From: Siphonodentalium dalli
Lineage: Eukaryota > Mollusca > Scaphopoda > Gadilida > Siphonodentaliidae
Assembly (NCBI GenBank): GCA_032622095.1
Contig: CP136069.1
Location: forward strand, 3,437,566-3,501,565
Direction of reading: 5' to 3'
DNA: 64,000 bases
Part shown: piece by piece, positions 31,146-42,600 of the stretch
Layout: every line of letters starts with the position of its first letter
Position numbering within the stretch: position 1 is the stretch's first letter
Notes under the pieces: model-generated
The model's database searches: none
What the model saw: only the letters and a program-made list of their open reading frames with translations
Told to the model about the DNA's origin: nothing
Program-made: the position numbers and the translations under genes

Positions 31146-31272
31146 CCTTTCTAAAGAGACAACCGGCGTAAATGAAACATTAGTGTGGAGATTGGAATGA
31201 TGAGTTCTTGTGTAAGACTTGTTCGGTTTCTTCTTTGATTTTCCATGGTTCTGTATCCAACTAATTTCATTC
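31146..31272 (-). CDS. Exon 7 of the large minus-strand gene
   Basis: The acceptor is TTACTTCCAG at 31273, the donor AAAGG|GTAAGA at 31146/31145; 127 bp. The first base completes the ATG codon begun by exon 6 (AT+G), then NEISWIQNHGKSKKKPNKSY and TRTHHSNLHTNVSFTPVVSL-ER. It ends in phase 0, as exon 8 requires. No domain recognised. Confidence 0.87.
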
Positions 31273-31341
31273 CTGGAAGTAATTAATGCAAATTTATAGT
31301 ACATCATTACCCTTGCGCTGGTGCAACAATAAAGACCCTGT

Positions 31342-31631
31342 GCCAATGCATTCTCTTATATATGTGAGTCGACCATAGGTCGCCTCGCATATATAAGAGA
31401 ATGCATTGGCCTAACAATTTTTTATCCTTTTTTATAAATTTTTCTTACATTCTTTAACAATTTTTATAATTTTTTCTTGCATTCTTTAACAATTTTTATT
31501 ATTTTTTATCATTATTTCTTACATTCTTTAACAATTATAAAAAATAATATAAAATTTTCTAGGCCAATGAATTCTCTTATATTTGCGAGGTGACCTATGG
31601 CCGACTCGCATATATAAGAGCATGCATTGGC
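31342..31631. repeat. Two hairpin H cassettes (31342-31410, 31562-31631) with AT linker between
   Basis: The two copies are in opposite orientation, separated by about 150 bp of linker with repeated CATTCTTTAACAATTTTTAT. The second copy is diverged (AATGAATTCTCTTATATTTG). The arrangement resembles the core of a T1 MITE but lacks its TTAA ends. Confidence 0.85.
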
Positions 31632-31692
31632 ACAGGGTTTTCACAAAATTTCAGAGTTAACTCTTTCATGACTGGAGTTTCCTGAAATTTTT

Positions 31693-31810
31693 CGTTAACC
31701 ACAGAATTATAGGTAATTTTTCAGGATTTAGTCGAAAATATGGCTTTTTGCCATTCATCGGAAAGCTCTCACTGAGAGCTCTCCAATGAATGGCAACAAG
31801 CCATATTTCC
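31693..31810. mobile_element. Family P MITE, centre and inner arms
   Basis: GTTAACCACAGAATTATAGG to GGCAACAAGCCATATTTCC around AAGCTCTCACTGAGAGCTCT; the outer parts of both arms are lost. Confidence 0.75.
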
Positions 31811-31921
31811 ATCATTACCCTTTGATGATTAAATAGGACCCCCTCCCACAAATGACTGAATAGGAATCTGCAGGGACATTTTAATCTTACCCTTACACTA
31901 GTGCAACATTAAATACCCTGT

Positions 31922-31990
31922 GCCAATGCATTCTCTTATATATGCGATTCGACCATAGGTCGCCTCGCATATATAAGAGAATGCATTGGC
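31922..31990. repeat. Hairpin cassette H inserted between P fragments
   Basis: Centre ATTCGACCATAGGTCGCC. It is followed after nine bases by a P right arm (31999-32058), so the order P centre - spacer - H - P right arm suggests that one P copy was broken up. Confidence 0.85.
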
Positions 31991-31998
31991 CTAACAAG

Positions 31999-32058
31999 GG
32001 AAAAGTTACCCATAATTCTGCTGTGTTTAAGGAGTCGATTACTTAGGGCATTACTGTA
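31999..32058. mobile_element. Family P right terminus
   Basis: AAAAGTTACCCATAATTCTG to GGGCATTACTGTA; an orphan right arm. Confidence 0.75.
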
Positions 32059-32108
32059 GGACCCCCTCCCACAAATGACTGAATAGGAATCCTATGTCTT
32101 CTACACAA

Positions 32109-32539
32109 GCCTGAGTTTAGTGTGCCTATCATTAGCAGAATGAGGTCCACTGAGGGTGAGGCTATCCTGCATCGTGGGCTAACATAACTAAATCCCCCCT
32201 CTAGGGACCTCATCTGCTTAGGCCTCCTCTTCTCTGGAAAGTTAATATCAAATTTCTATAGAAACTTCTTCACAAAGATTCTATTTCTTTTTAGTTTAGT
32301 TTCCCTATATCCCCAAATTAGCAGACAACACATTGCATAATCGAGGTGTAAAACCAATAGGTGTAAATCACAATATTCACCATTTGGGAACTTCAAGTCT
32401 CCCATAGCAATTGAGGCCTTGCAGAATGAGGTCCCCAGAGGGTGAATTTGGTGATGCTAGCCCACTATTCGGGATAGCATCAATAAATTCACCCACTGGG
32501 GACATCAATCTTCAAATAACAGGCACACTAAACTCAGGC
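32109..32539. mobile_element. Element Q, copy 1: two palindromes around a spacer, with inverted ends
   Basis: Ends GCCTGAGTTTAGTGTGCCTA and GGCACACTAAACTCAGGC are inverted. Inside are two GCAGAATGAGGT palindromes (about 32141-32218 and 32428-32517) separated by about 200 bp with TATATCCCCAAATTAGCAGA. Length 431 bp; two further copies at 37254-37683 and 44824-45240. Confidence 0.75.
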
Positions 32540-32587
32540 AACCTAGCACAGTAAGCGGTGATAATTATGTTCAAATTTATTATGTTG

Positions 32588-32754
32588 TACAGGAATGACC
32601 TAAATAATCAACTCCTTAACCACAGCAGAACTATGATAAACTCAGAGAAGACCCAAACAAAGTCACGAAGTCAAATCAGTTTCTAGTTTGAAATTTGAGA
32701 GCTTTCCGATGAATGGCAACAAGCCATATTTCCGACTAAATCCTGAAAAATTAC
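32588..32754. mobile_element. Family P MITE, internally replaced
   Basis: TACAGGAATGACCTAAATAA to CACAGCAGAACTATG, then about 60 bp of foreign sequence, then GAGCTTTCCGATGAATGGCA to CCTGAAAAATTACGG. Confidence 0.65.
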
Positions 32755-32814
32755 GGAAAATGAAGGAATGCATGGAATTATAGTGGTTAGCAAGCCTGAG
32801 TTAAGTGTAAACTG

Positions 32815-32892
32815 TCTTTTGCAGAATGAGGTCTCCAGAGGGTGAATTTAGTGATAGTATAGTGGGCTAGCATCACCAAATTCACCATATTA
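32815..32892. repeat. Element Q palindrome fragment
   Basis: GCAGAATGAGGTCTCCAGAG to CATCACCAAATTCACC; the right arm is cut short. Confidence 0.7.
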
Positions 32893-32908
32893 AGTGATAA
32901 GACCGAGA

Positions 32909-33098
32909 TACAGTAAGGCCCTAAATAATTGACTCCTTAACCACAGCAGAATTATGGGTAATTTTTCAGGATTTGGTCGGAAATATGGCTTGCTGCCATT
33001 CATCGGAAAGCTCTCACTGAGAGCTTTCCGATGAATGGCAACAAGCCATATTTCCGACTAAATCCTGAAAAGTTACCCATAATTATGCTGTGGTTAAC
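32909..33098. mobile_element. Family P MITE, right terminus replaced
   Basis: TACAGTAAGGCCCTAAATAA through the centre to TTATGCTGTGGTTAA. The right terminus is replaced by CCCTTTCCCAACAGCACC, which looks like a degenerate T1 terminus. Confidence 0.8.
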
Positions 33099-33454
33099 CC
33101 TTTCCCAACAGCACCTGTAGTTACACCACGTCATATAGCCAACGTCACCAGGTATAAAGGTAATTACGTTAGCCAACAGGTATTTGATGTTATTGCACAC
33201 CCAATGGCTTATTTGTGCGAAATACAGCAAAATACAGAATAATTGAAACGTTCAATAAAAAAATGTGTATTGTTCTTGAACAATACAAACCTATTACGTC
33301 AACAACGACACTGGCGACGTCATCTTTAACAGAAAATGTCTTCGCTAAATTATGGGATATAGTCTACATTATGCACATGTTTGTTCAATTAAATACAACA
33401 ATATCGACCTAAATATTAGTATGTTACAAGCTGCAATCTTCAGAGTGTGCAATA

Positions 33455-33605
33455 AACATAGAACAACACAGTTGTGTGAACATGTTAACGTTATTGCACT
33501 CGTTTGTCGTGCCGCGAGGTAAAACTCGAACCTCCGGTTCTCGTTTTACCATCGCGTCACAACAAACTCGTGCAATAATGTTAACCAGTTCACACACTTA
33601 TGTCG
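33455..33605. repeat. Palindromic repeat
   Basis: TGTGTGAACATGTTAACGTT, ATTGCACTCGTTTGT and CGAGGTAAAACTCGAACC are mirrored by GTTCTCGTTTTACC, ACAAACTCGTGCAATAAT and GTTAACCAGTTCACACA. Stem of about 65 bp. Confidence 0.8.
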
Positions 33606-33694
33606 TTCTATCTATTTATAACATAATTGGGTATTTCCCCCCACACTGATCACAGCATGTATCATCAGATATACAACAACAAACATGCTCTCAT

Positions 33695-34095
33695 TTAACC
33701 CTTTACCCAACAGAAGGGCCCTGTGCCAATGCATTCTCTTATATATGCGAGTCGACCATAGGTCGCCTCGCATATATAAGAGAATGCATTGGCTTAACAC
33801 ATTAAAAATTATAAAATTGTTAAAGAATGTAAGAAAAAATGATAAAAAGTGCTAAAAAAAAGATTTTTTTTAGGCCAATGCATTCTCTTATATATGCGAG
33901 GCGACCTATGGTCGACTCGCATATATAAGAGAATGCATTGGCACAGGGCATAACTGTAACCATCACAATGTGGTCAATGAGCCGGTTCCAATGATATCCA
34001 TATTTGTATGGTTCTATTGAGACAGACCGAAGATATTTTAGGCTGTTGAAGCTTTATTTGGCCGTTTTTGGCCGGTTTGTTGGGTAAAGGGTTAA
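33695..34095 (+). mobile_element. TTAA MITE family T1, copy D, 401 bp
   Basis: Perfect TTAA-flanked ends as in copy B; hairpins at 33725-33793 and 33874-33942 in opposite orientation. Near-identical to copies B and F, suggesting recent spread. Confidence 0.92.
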
Positions 34096-35012
34096 AGAAT
34101 AATGGAGACATAAATCAGTAGTCGAACTAAATATGTGCCAAAAACAACTGTTTATCTTCATTTTATCAGATATGTGAGAAAAAAATACTCAGTTTATGCC
34201 AATTTATGGTACCGGTAAGTCAATGTCCTTTTAAGTTTGTTTACCCACGTGCCGATACTCCTGTCGTGATTGAAAAAATAACTCATGATTTTTAAAACAA
34301 AAAGCATATTATAAATAAAATAATTCAACCAAAAGTCTTTTTATTAGATGTGAATGAACCATATAAACCAATAATTTACAAGAGTCGTAAAAATATTTTC
34401 GATAAAAGCGCAAAATATTAGCAATTACGTCACGTTGTTTGTCGATTTTCGTGCAAAAAAACACATGTCTCTTGTTGTCGATTTATTAAATGTCTTCATT
34501 GACAACCAATGAAATCAATTATTAGAACCATGCTATTGTGTGAACTGATTTCATTGGCTCAAGTTTAGGGGTGGAGTTTTCCATTGATGATAATTAGATC
34601 ACAGAAAACTAGCGCCTTCAAAACGGCAGTGGGCTAACTTAGCCGTTAGACGTCGGCTTTTTTGCTAGCAGGTGCCCTAAATACGCTGCTTGGAATATTG
34701 TTTTGTTGATATAAGTACCATGTTACTTTATACTCGGTAATTATATATGAATAAGCTTCCCAAGATGAATTTGAGATATTTGCATGTGAACTGTGAACGA
34801 GCCTTTAATTAGAAGCACTCACACTGGGCTGACTTGATGTCAAACTGGGAGATATTTACATTTTATATTGATTTCTATCGATCGATCAGTCGATGGTATT
34901 TTTGCGCGGCGTATTTGGAATCTTGAACAGATGGCTATATAAAATAATGCAAGATGTAAATAAGTGCCTCCATTGTCATTGTCATGAACTTTTGGTTGAT
35001 TAAAAAAATTAT
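34096..35012. other. Intronic stretch without recognised features
   Basis: AT-rich, no shared repeats or ORFs of interest seen. Confidence 0.5.
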
Positions 35013-36344
35013 TACCGTACTGACCCGCGTTTAGGCCCAGGGGGCCTTTGTTTTATTTGAGCTCAAAAATCCAAGTGGGCTTAAACTCGGATATGGCCCT
35101 TTGCAGACCAAAAATCCTAAGAAATCGGGACATTAAAACTTATGAAAACTGATCTAACGCCGATTATTTGGGAAATATACCCGGCTTCCAGATTAAGTCA
35201 AGGTAAGTATTTATAAGTTACTTTGAGAAAGTAATTTTTCAATTAAATGTGAATATTAAAATATTATAATAACACTTAGTCTTGTAGTTTTATTGCCCAA
35301 AATTCCCATGTTAAAATGACACTATTATGTAAGCGGCAGTGTGGGTTATGGGTAAATCCCTTATCTTATAGTCTATAAGACGTCTATAGTGTATATCAAT
35401 GTTCAGACTTAATCCGATTAGGAAAACAATAAACCCGGCGCTTTATTCGTGATCCATTGTCCACATAGAGGATGTTACAATAGCGACTAATTGCATGTTT
35501 AACAAAAGCCAGTGAGTGTAATTATTTAACAGTACTGACAAAAGGCTTGTATTTCTGCTAAAACGTATAAAAAAAAGCACCATTCTGAACTCCTCGACCT
35601 GTGACCTCTGGGTGTGACGGAATCTGACGAGGTTTGCCGAATGAAAAAAGCACGTTTGAATATTTATTGTTATTGCTCCTGAATTGTTTATACTGTAAAA
35701 CGTGAACAAAATGCAGTTTGATGTCGATAACCTTTATTTTGGTTTCGAGTGAATAACGTTTGGAATACATAATTTGTTGTTGAATGACAAGTTCCCCCTT
35801 CTGTTCCATTATTATACCCACTGTGTGTTTACATAACCAAGAAGCCAGTTCTTTGTGTTTGGTCACATGCAGGAACATACCTACGGTACGTTGTCACTGA
35901 ACACGAAAAATATGTTTTTACAGTACTGTATTTGAACAGGTGCGATTTGATTAAAGTATTGCACGCGCATAGCCGCACATGGTTTTTAAAGCTTGTTTGT
36001 TTGTTAACCTTTGGTTTCCCCCGGGAAGTATAATTGAATAAACAAATGAGAATTTAAGATTCACTTTATTTTATTTCATTTAATATTATCACTTACCTAC
36101 GAAGTATAACTTTCCATTTTTCGTGGCATTCTCGCCGTCACCGATCGTTTGGGAATATACTTCCCGTTATATTGGAATTATTTATTTGGGAAGTATCATT
36201 AGCAAATACTTACTTACCACTGCTGAAATTGACCAAAATTTGGGGTGGGCTTAAACACGAATATACCCCTGTGCATGGAATTTGGCCAAAAGATATGGGT
36301 GGGCTTAAACACGGGCAAGGGCTTTGAACCGGGTCAGTACGGTA
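35013..36344. mobile_element. TA-flanked element with ends CCGTACTGACCCG, about 1.33 kb
   Basis: TACCGTACTGACCCGCGTTT at the left and AACCGGGTCAGTACGGTA at the right. Subterminal repeats GTGGGCTTAAAC occur on both sides (GTGGGCTTAAACTCGG near 35082; GGTGGGCTTAAACACG near 36246 and 36299). TA duplication and the layout suggest a Tc1/mariner- or pogo-like non-autonomous element. No transposase ORF. Confidence 0.75.
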
Positions 36345-36865
36345 TAAACTTATTTGTTCACGACTGAAGTGACAATCATAATGGAACTCGAAAGGAAAAA
36401 CATCCCAGCGGCCAGTTCGGTAACCGTTACGATGAGATTTTGCTGCGCTGTGGCTGTTTTAACTATGACTGGGAAAACAAGTTTATATTACACTATTTGA
36501 AAATATAAACTCACAACCTAAGAAATAATACATAATCCAATATAAATATCAATTTCAAGTTAACATTGTGTGACATAGATTACCCTCGCGGTCACGCATC
36601 ACGCAATCAACAAGGAAGCGTCTCTGACAACAAATTCAGTCTTCATCGCGACCACGTGTTTCTATTTCGTTTGTTTACATTTTGTTGGCAAAAACAGCAT
36701 TCTAAGTCAACATTTTGCAAATCCACAGTAAACAATGGAAAAAAATGTTTAATATGAGGCCTTAATGATCTTAAACATCAACAGAACAAACACAATCAAT
36801 GTAAATCGTCAGTATTCCTCTTTATTCGCGTCTCAAATTCGTGTGTTGAAAATGCAAATATTAAA

Positions 36866-36950
36866 GCCGTCAAAAGACGATACGGACGCTACAACAAAAG
36901 ACATCAAAAGACGATACGGACGCTACAACAAAAGACGTCAAAAGCCGTTA
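36866..36950. repeat. Short tandem duplication, about 32 bp x2
   Basis: TCAAAAGACGATACGGACGC-TACAACAAAAGAC occurs twice in a row, then degrades to GTCAAAAGCCGTTACG. Confidence 0.85.
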
Positions 36951-36963
36951 CGTTGGAATAAGG

Positions 36964-36996
36964 GTTAAGGGGTCGATTATTTAGGGCATTACTCTA
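36964..36996. mobile_element. Family P right terminus
   Basis: GTTAAGGGGTCGATTATTTA-GGGCATTACT, an orphan terminus only about 24 bp from the donor of exon 6. Confidence 0.7.
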
Positions 36997-37020
36997 TGTT
37001 ATCACATTAAGTTTACTTAC

Positions 37021-37067
37021 ATTGATTTCACGAGTGTCAAATTAAAGCTGTCTTCATTCTCCTTGTT
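37021..37067 (-). CDS. Exon 6 of the large minus-strand gene (47 bp)
   Basis: The acceptor is TTTTGTATTCAG at 37068, the donor AT|GTAAGT at 37021/37020. It encodes NKENEDSFNLTLVKS and the first two bases of Met. Phase 0 in (after exon 5) and phase 2 out (exon 7 supplies G). Although short, strong splice sites and phase matching on both sides support it. Confidence 0.83.
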
Positions 37068-37253
37068 CTGAATACAAAAATTTAAATGGAATGTTATTCT
37101 GTTCATGAAATCATGTAAATGGAATCTGTTATTCATTGAGCATAAAATCATGAAGACAACAATTTGTATTAATCTTCCTGATCGAGGGTACCACACGAGT
37201 TCCACAACACATGCCTAGAGTTTCCCCGATGTACTATTTTTATCACTCCCAAG

Positions 37254-37683
37254 CCTGCAAATAGTGTGTGTCATTTGCAGAATGAGGTCCCCAAAGGGTG
37301 AATTTAGTGACGCTATCCCACATAGCGGGCTAGCATCACTAAATTCACCCTCTGGGGACCTCATTCTGCTAAGACCCTCAACTGCTATGGCAGACCTAGG
37401 ATCAGATTGAAGTTCCCCAGTTGAAGTTGATGATGTTCACCCATTGGACACCTCAATTATGAATGTTATCTGCTGCAAATTAGGGGATATAGAAACTTCC
37501 CAGAAGGGATAACTAAAAACAATGTTAATTTGATACTGTAGATACTTCCCAGAAGATTAGGCCTAAGCAGAAAGAGGTCTCCAGAGGGTGAATTTGGTGA
37601 TGCTAGCCCACTATGCGGGATAGCGTCACTAAATTCACCCTCTGGGGACCTCATTCTGCAAATGACACACGCTAAACTCAGGC
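37254..37683. mobile_element. Element Q, copy 2
   Basis: GCCTGCAAATAGTGTGTGTC on the left and GACACACGCTAAACTCAGGC on the right, with palindromes at about 37276-37371 and 37567-37660. The spacer (CTGCTATGGCAGACCTAGGA, GGTTATCTGC-type) matches copy 3 at 44824 closely. Confidence 0.75.
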
Positions 37684-37909
37684 AATTTCCCCATATATCA
37701 GGGATTCCATGGAGCAGCACAAATTTCCCATCATCCAAATTTCGCCTCCAACATATTCCCCTACGCGATCCACAGATCCTATACCCATGTGTCTAGCTGC
37801 CACTAATAAAAACCAACACGGGGTTATAAACAAAGATAATTTTATTTGCCCGCTAATGCTGATCACTAGTGAACCATTTTGCGGGAAAAGAATGCTTTTC
37901 AGTTAAACA

Positions 37910-38130
37910 TACAGTAATGCCCTAAATAATCAACTCCTTAACCACAGCAGAATTATGGGTAACTTTTCAGGATTTAGTCGGAAATATGGCTTGTTGCCAT
38001 TCATTGGAAAGCTCTCACTGAGCTCACAAGAGCTATGTTGATAATGAGATAATGAGTCACCATTATCAGCAAACTGAGAGCTTTCCGATGAATAGCAACA
38101 AGCCATATTTCCGACTTAATCCTGAAAAAT
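37910..38130. mobile_element. Family P MITE, left portion, split by a 6.2-kb insertion
   Basis: TACAGTAATGCCCTAAATAA through an enlarged centre to TTAATCCTGAAAAAT at 38130. The remaining right arm continues at 44352-44408 as AAAATTACCCATAATTCTGC to GGGCATTACTGTA. Confidence 0.85.
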
Positions 38131-38475
38131 GAAAATTTGATTATCAAATTGTAGTTTTATGAGTAACAAAGACTTATTCAAACCAGATACCATTAGGATT
38201 CCAATCCAGCGTGTCCCTTTAATCGCAATATATATATATTGAAGCATTTTTCGTTATGCGCATGCGCAACGAAACTTCTAGATTCTAACTCTCGTGAGAT
38301 TCCACGAGACATACCATCTTCAATTGGCGTCAAAACGTCAAATGATGGTGAAAACACAGAGTTATATTAAGTTCATAACAAAGTATAACAATCGGCGGGG
38401 AGGAAGGGTGGGCTGGTATCTGGTTTGAATAAGTCTTTGTTACTCATAAAACTACAATTTGATAATCAAATTTTC
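38131..38475. repeat. 345-bp foldback sub-element at the left end of the 6.2-kb insertion
   Basis: GAAAATTTGATTATCAAATT, GTAGTTTTATGAGTAACAAA and GACTTATTCAAACCAGATAC are mirrored at 38417-38475. Just beyond it a second end begins (ATTTCGTAACGACTTATTCA at 38482), which is the complement of the right end of the whole insertion, including the adjoining ATTTT. Confidence 0.75.
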
Positions 38476-39059
38476 ATTTTTATTTCGTAACGACTTATTC
38501 AAACCAGATACCATTAGGATTCTACCAGATTTCGTAGCAATAAACACTCTACTTATCTGGAGGTGGGCTTAATCAAACATGCATCAAATACACTCACTAT
38601 TAGTGATTTTTCCCACTAATAGCACCAGTGACTACCACTGATTCTTGATGTATGTTCACTATAATTCCCATAGAGACCCTTACGTATGTATAATATGAAG
38701 AACGCATCTACAATATCTCTTAGGATAACCATTTGTGTTAACCCGCCGAAAGAGAGTACATGATGTATTAAACGTTAATATTGGTTAGGAGACAAAACAC
38801 CAAACGTCTCCTAACAATGCAAGGTACATATATCAGAATGATACCTTACATAAGAATATATAAACCGATAGACTAGACATGGATTAGACATGTACCGGTA
38901 GGTGTACACAGTCTACATGTATATAACTATACGCAAGATATAAACAGGTACCGGTATATGATCAGCTGTAACATTGCGCAGTCAACATGCAGATGAATGT
39001 GACCAGAATAATCAAATAAAATCATCCGAAAGCAGGCCTCAGCCTAGGGGTCCAGAACA

Positions 39060-39140
39060 GGGAGACTTGAAGTCTCCCTCCAGGAAATTTAGGGAGACTT
39101 CAGGAAATTTAGGGAGACTTCATGGAGACGTGGGGAGACT
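39060..39140. repeat. Short tandem GGGAGACTT repeats
   Basis: CAGGAAATTTAGGGAGACTT occurs twice in tandem, with neighbouring GGGAGACTTGAAGTCTCCC as a small palindrome. A second tandem pair, TCTTCAAAAAGTCYGACGCG, is at about 39619-39662. Confidence 0.8.
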
Positions 39141-39699
39141 ACCAAAAATTGACAATTTTCAAATATCGCTTTAATTTATAACATCTGACAATAAAATTTT
39201 TAAAAAGATAAAATAAGAAATAAAACTAAAAAAATTTGACTTTATCTGAAATTAGCTTAATTGTTATTATACATTTAAAATTTTTGGAAATGTTTTGTGT
39301 AGCTATCATTTAAGCAAGACAATTATCAAATTACAGTAGAGTTAATTTTTTAACTAAATGAAAGTAGTATTATTTCCTGGACTGCAGCTTGGAAGATACG
39401 TTTGTACAGTCTGAATCATGATGCATGTAACTTTGTAAGTTTAATTTGGTCACGGCTGTAATGTGGGTGTCCGCTAAAATAAACAATAAGGACTAGCTAA
39501 CAAAGGAGTTGCAAAAGCTTTTATTAATTAATGGCCTCCCTTAATTAATGCCAACATCACTGGTATAATCCGATTAAAGCAATAAACTTGACATTATTTT
39601 ATTTACGGAAGCGTGTATCTTCAAAAAGTCTGACGCGGTCTCTTCAAAAAGTCCGACGCGTTACCGAAACGAACTTCCGAAGCGCCTGTACATACTCTG

Positions 39700-42600
39700 A
39701 TATTAAATGTCGTAATTGTTTTATATCTGAAAAGCGGGACGGCGGTCTATTAAGTTAATTAAAACATTTATTTGTGACACTCACGATGGTCAGTAACAAC
39801 ACAGATGCGAACATCTCATCGTGTTTTCAGCGTGTCAAAACATTCGTGATTAACATTCATTACCGCAAAGGGATCGAACAAAGGCGACTGAATAACAACA
39901 CAAAACAATAGGTCATATTTTATTTTTTATTTTAAGCAGTTGGGTCTTTGTCTCTGCATCGTCTGTTTCTTTTTGGGATGGCCGGCACAATTCATCTATA
40001 TACGGACCTGTCCGGAAAAAAAACTAGAAACAAAATTAAGAAACAAAAAAAATAAAAATCCCCCAAAAATTGAAGGCGACTTCGATTTCGCCTTAGAGCG
40101 ATGACACGGCGAAGTCAGCAACAGTAAGGTGACAATCTCGCCCGAGTCGCCTTGTGAGCTGAGGCCTGTCCGAAAGTCAATACTGGTAAGCCTGGAAGGA
40201 CCCAGTGAATTTCGTGTGGCTATAATTAAACTGGACAAGTAGAATCACTTGACAAGCATCGAGAACCTGTTGAAGAGTATGACCTAAATAAGGTACACTA
40301 GATGGAGAATATCATTTTATCACAGATACCGGATGGCGTGGTTAGTCTCTTCAAAATAGAGCTGGAGACAGACAACAAACCATATGTGAAAGGCTGGACT
40401 AGGGACAGCCCTGAAAAGTTGTAACTGCATGAACATGATTAAAAACTGATGCCAACTTAGCGTGATCGAGACAAATGACACTTAGTTGTCTCCCGACAAG
40501 AACGAACAGGTCGACGTTGAGCAAGATGTGTTCAGAATATAGACTTCGGAATAAAGAACGCTTCAGTTCAGAGAAATTATGTTGATGAAGTTGATACCTC
40601 GATTCAGGATTGCCCTGAAGTTTGCCTGTAAATCACGGTAGCGGCGAAACGAGGCGATGACTATGAAGCCACAAGTTTTCTATGGCAATAAGGTCAATGA
40701 TGCAGCCCCCAACGGCACAACTGACGTTGATATGGGTAATTGAATTTTCGTAAACGATAAATAACAGCTATGCTGGTAACAATGATTGTAGGAGGACGCC
40801 TACGGAAACCCCATTTTAACAAGTGGATTAAGACTGTGTGTACCGGGAGACCTAAGGTATATGTTACATGTATGTCACTCAAATTAAGGCAAAACTCGAT
40901 GACGTCATGAACCAAGAACTCACAAATGTGAGTATTTCAAACCTGCCAAAATTGAAATGAGGTAGGGAATCAGAACAGCCTACCCACGACGCTCCAAAGT
41001 TAAGTCCTGAATCAATATGTTGATAAATACACCAACGATTGAATTGTGTAGATTAAGTTGTAATTTCTGTGAGAGCCATGTTACCATGATCAGGTTGTGA
41101 TATGCATTTGAAAGAATTTATTTGAAAGTTGTTGGCTGAGATGGTCGCAACACCCAGTTCTGATTCTGAGATAAGAGACCTGGTAAAATTCAGTACTGAG
41201 ATGATAGGTCGGTGTAATCATAAGTTGAAAAAGTTGGGTATGTCAATACTGACGATGTCAACTGGAGCAAGCACTATTATTGTGCAATTTTTTTATGGAA
41301 TATAAGTGAGGACCTGTGGTCTCAACTGTATTGGTGAATATGCATATGTCATCAGATTGTCCTATCGATAGATTGACGATAACAACCACTCAAGTTTGAG
41401 GTTGTGATTTCCACGAACAATTATGTGCTCATTTCTCGTTCATCAATGATAGGCAGAACGATCCCGGGAATCTTTCAAATTTGAAAGATCGCCGAGACTA
41501 CCTGATCGAATTCCCATCAGTGGGACGATATTAAATGATATCAGATGAGTAAAGTAATCTTCTACCTGGTATATAGTGAAGACGTTCCCTGCTACATGAG
41601 CTGATGTTAGAAGACAGTTGTGTCTTAATTTCAGATCCTAAAGTTGTACGGTATAGGCAGACGACACAACCATACACATTATGTCCCACCCGGCTGGTGG
41701 ATATTCTGGGTGACTGATGGGCTGCTAGGTGTCTAGTGAAGTAGACAAATAAAACGTTGAGATAATAAAAGCAGGAACCTGCAGTCATTTCTAGACAGTG
41801 ATATGTTGACATTTCTCCACTGGTCACCAGTGGTTTTGACTAATTTGTTGACCCATATAACAACCCCATCGCCAAGTCCGAGATGGAGCGGTTAGTGATA
41901 AGATTCTTGTTACCTGGACCAAAAGAGCGGTACCCGATAAATGTTAAAATTGTTAAATATAAAGTCGGAGAGAGGCCTGGACAAAAATTGTGACATGCAG
42001 GCCATAAAACCCAGAAGGTTTATGCAAATCAAATATACTTCAGAAAGTGAAACAATTGCTTTCACGAAAATCAAACTAAGATTCAAGATTCTGGTTCTCA
42101 CCATAATTCGAGCCCCGATCTGATACAGAGGGATGCTTGTGGTAAGGAGATAATATAGGAGAAGATGTAACTGAATCGGTCGCATTCGGAAACATAATTG
42201 TGGTACAACATCAGTGTCAAGAGATAACCCCGAGAAAACGAATGTATTCCCGGATTGTAACCCTCCGTTGAGACATTCAGTGTGTTCGTTCTTTCCCGGA
42301 ACCAATAGATATAAGCTACAGGTATGGTTGTTCCGGGTTATTATGGTATCGGAAGAATCAGGTCATCCGTAGTCGGAAATTATTTCCCAATAGGTACACA
42401 TGAACAAGTAACTTATCGGAAAGATGATACTGACGCGTTCGAGTAATTAGTGAATGATAAATTTAGGCAGATCCAATCTTCCAGAAAGGCTACCAGGCTG
42501 ATACCGAGAGATCGAAAGAGTTAATGCGACCGAGACTATGTGGCAAATACTCAGGAACTCGGGTCTACCCCAAAATAACGTACTAGAAATTGCCACGAAC

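Noticed and set aside
41531-42305. ORFs of 98 and 131 codons in the 6.2-kb insertion
   Set aside because: No recognisable motif, no codon pattern or partner exons; kept only as a note in the element entry.
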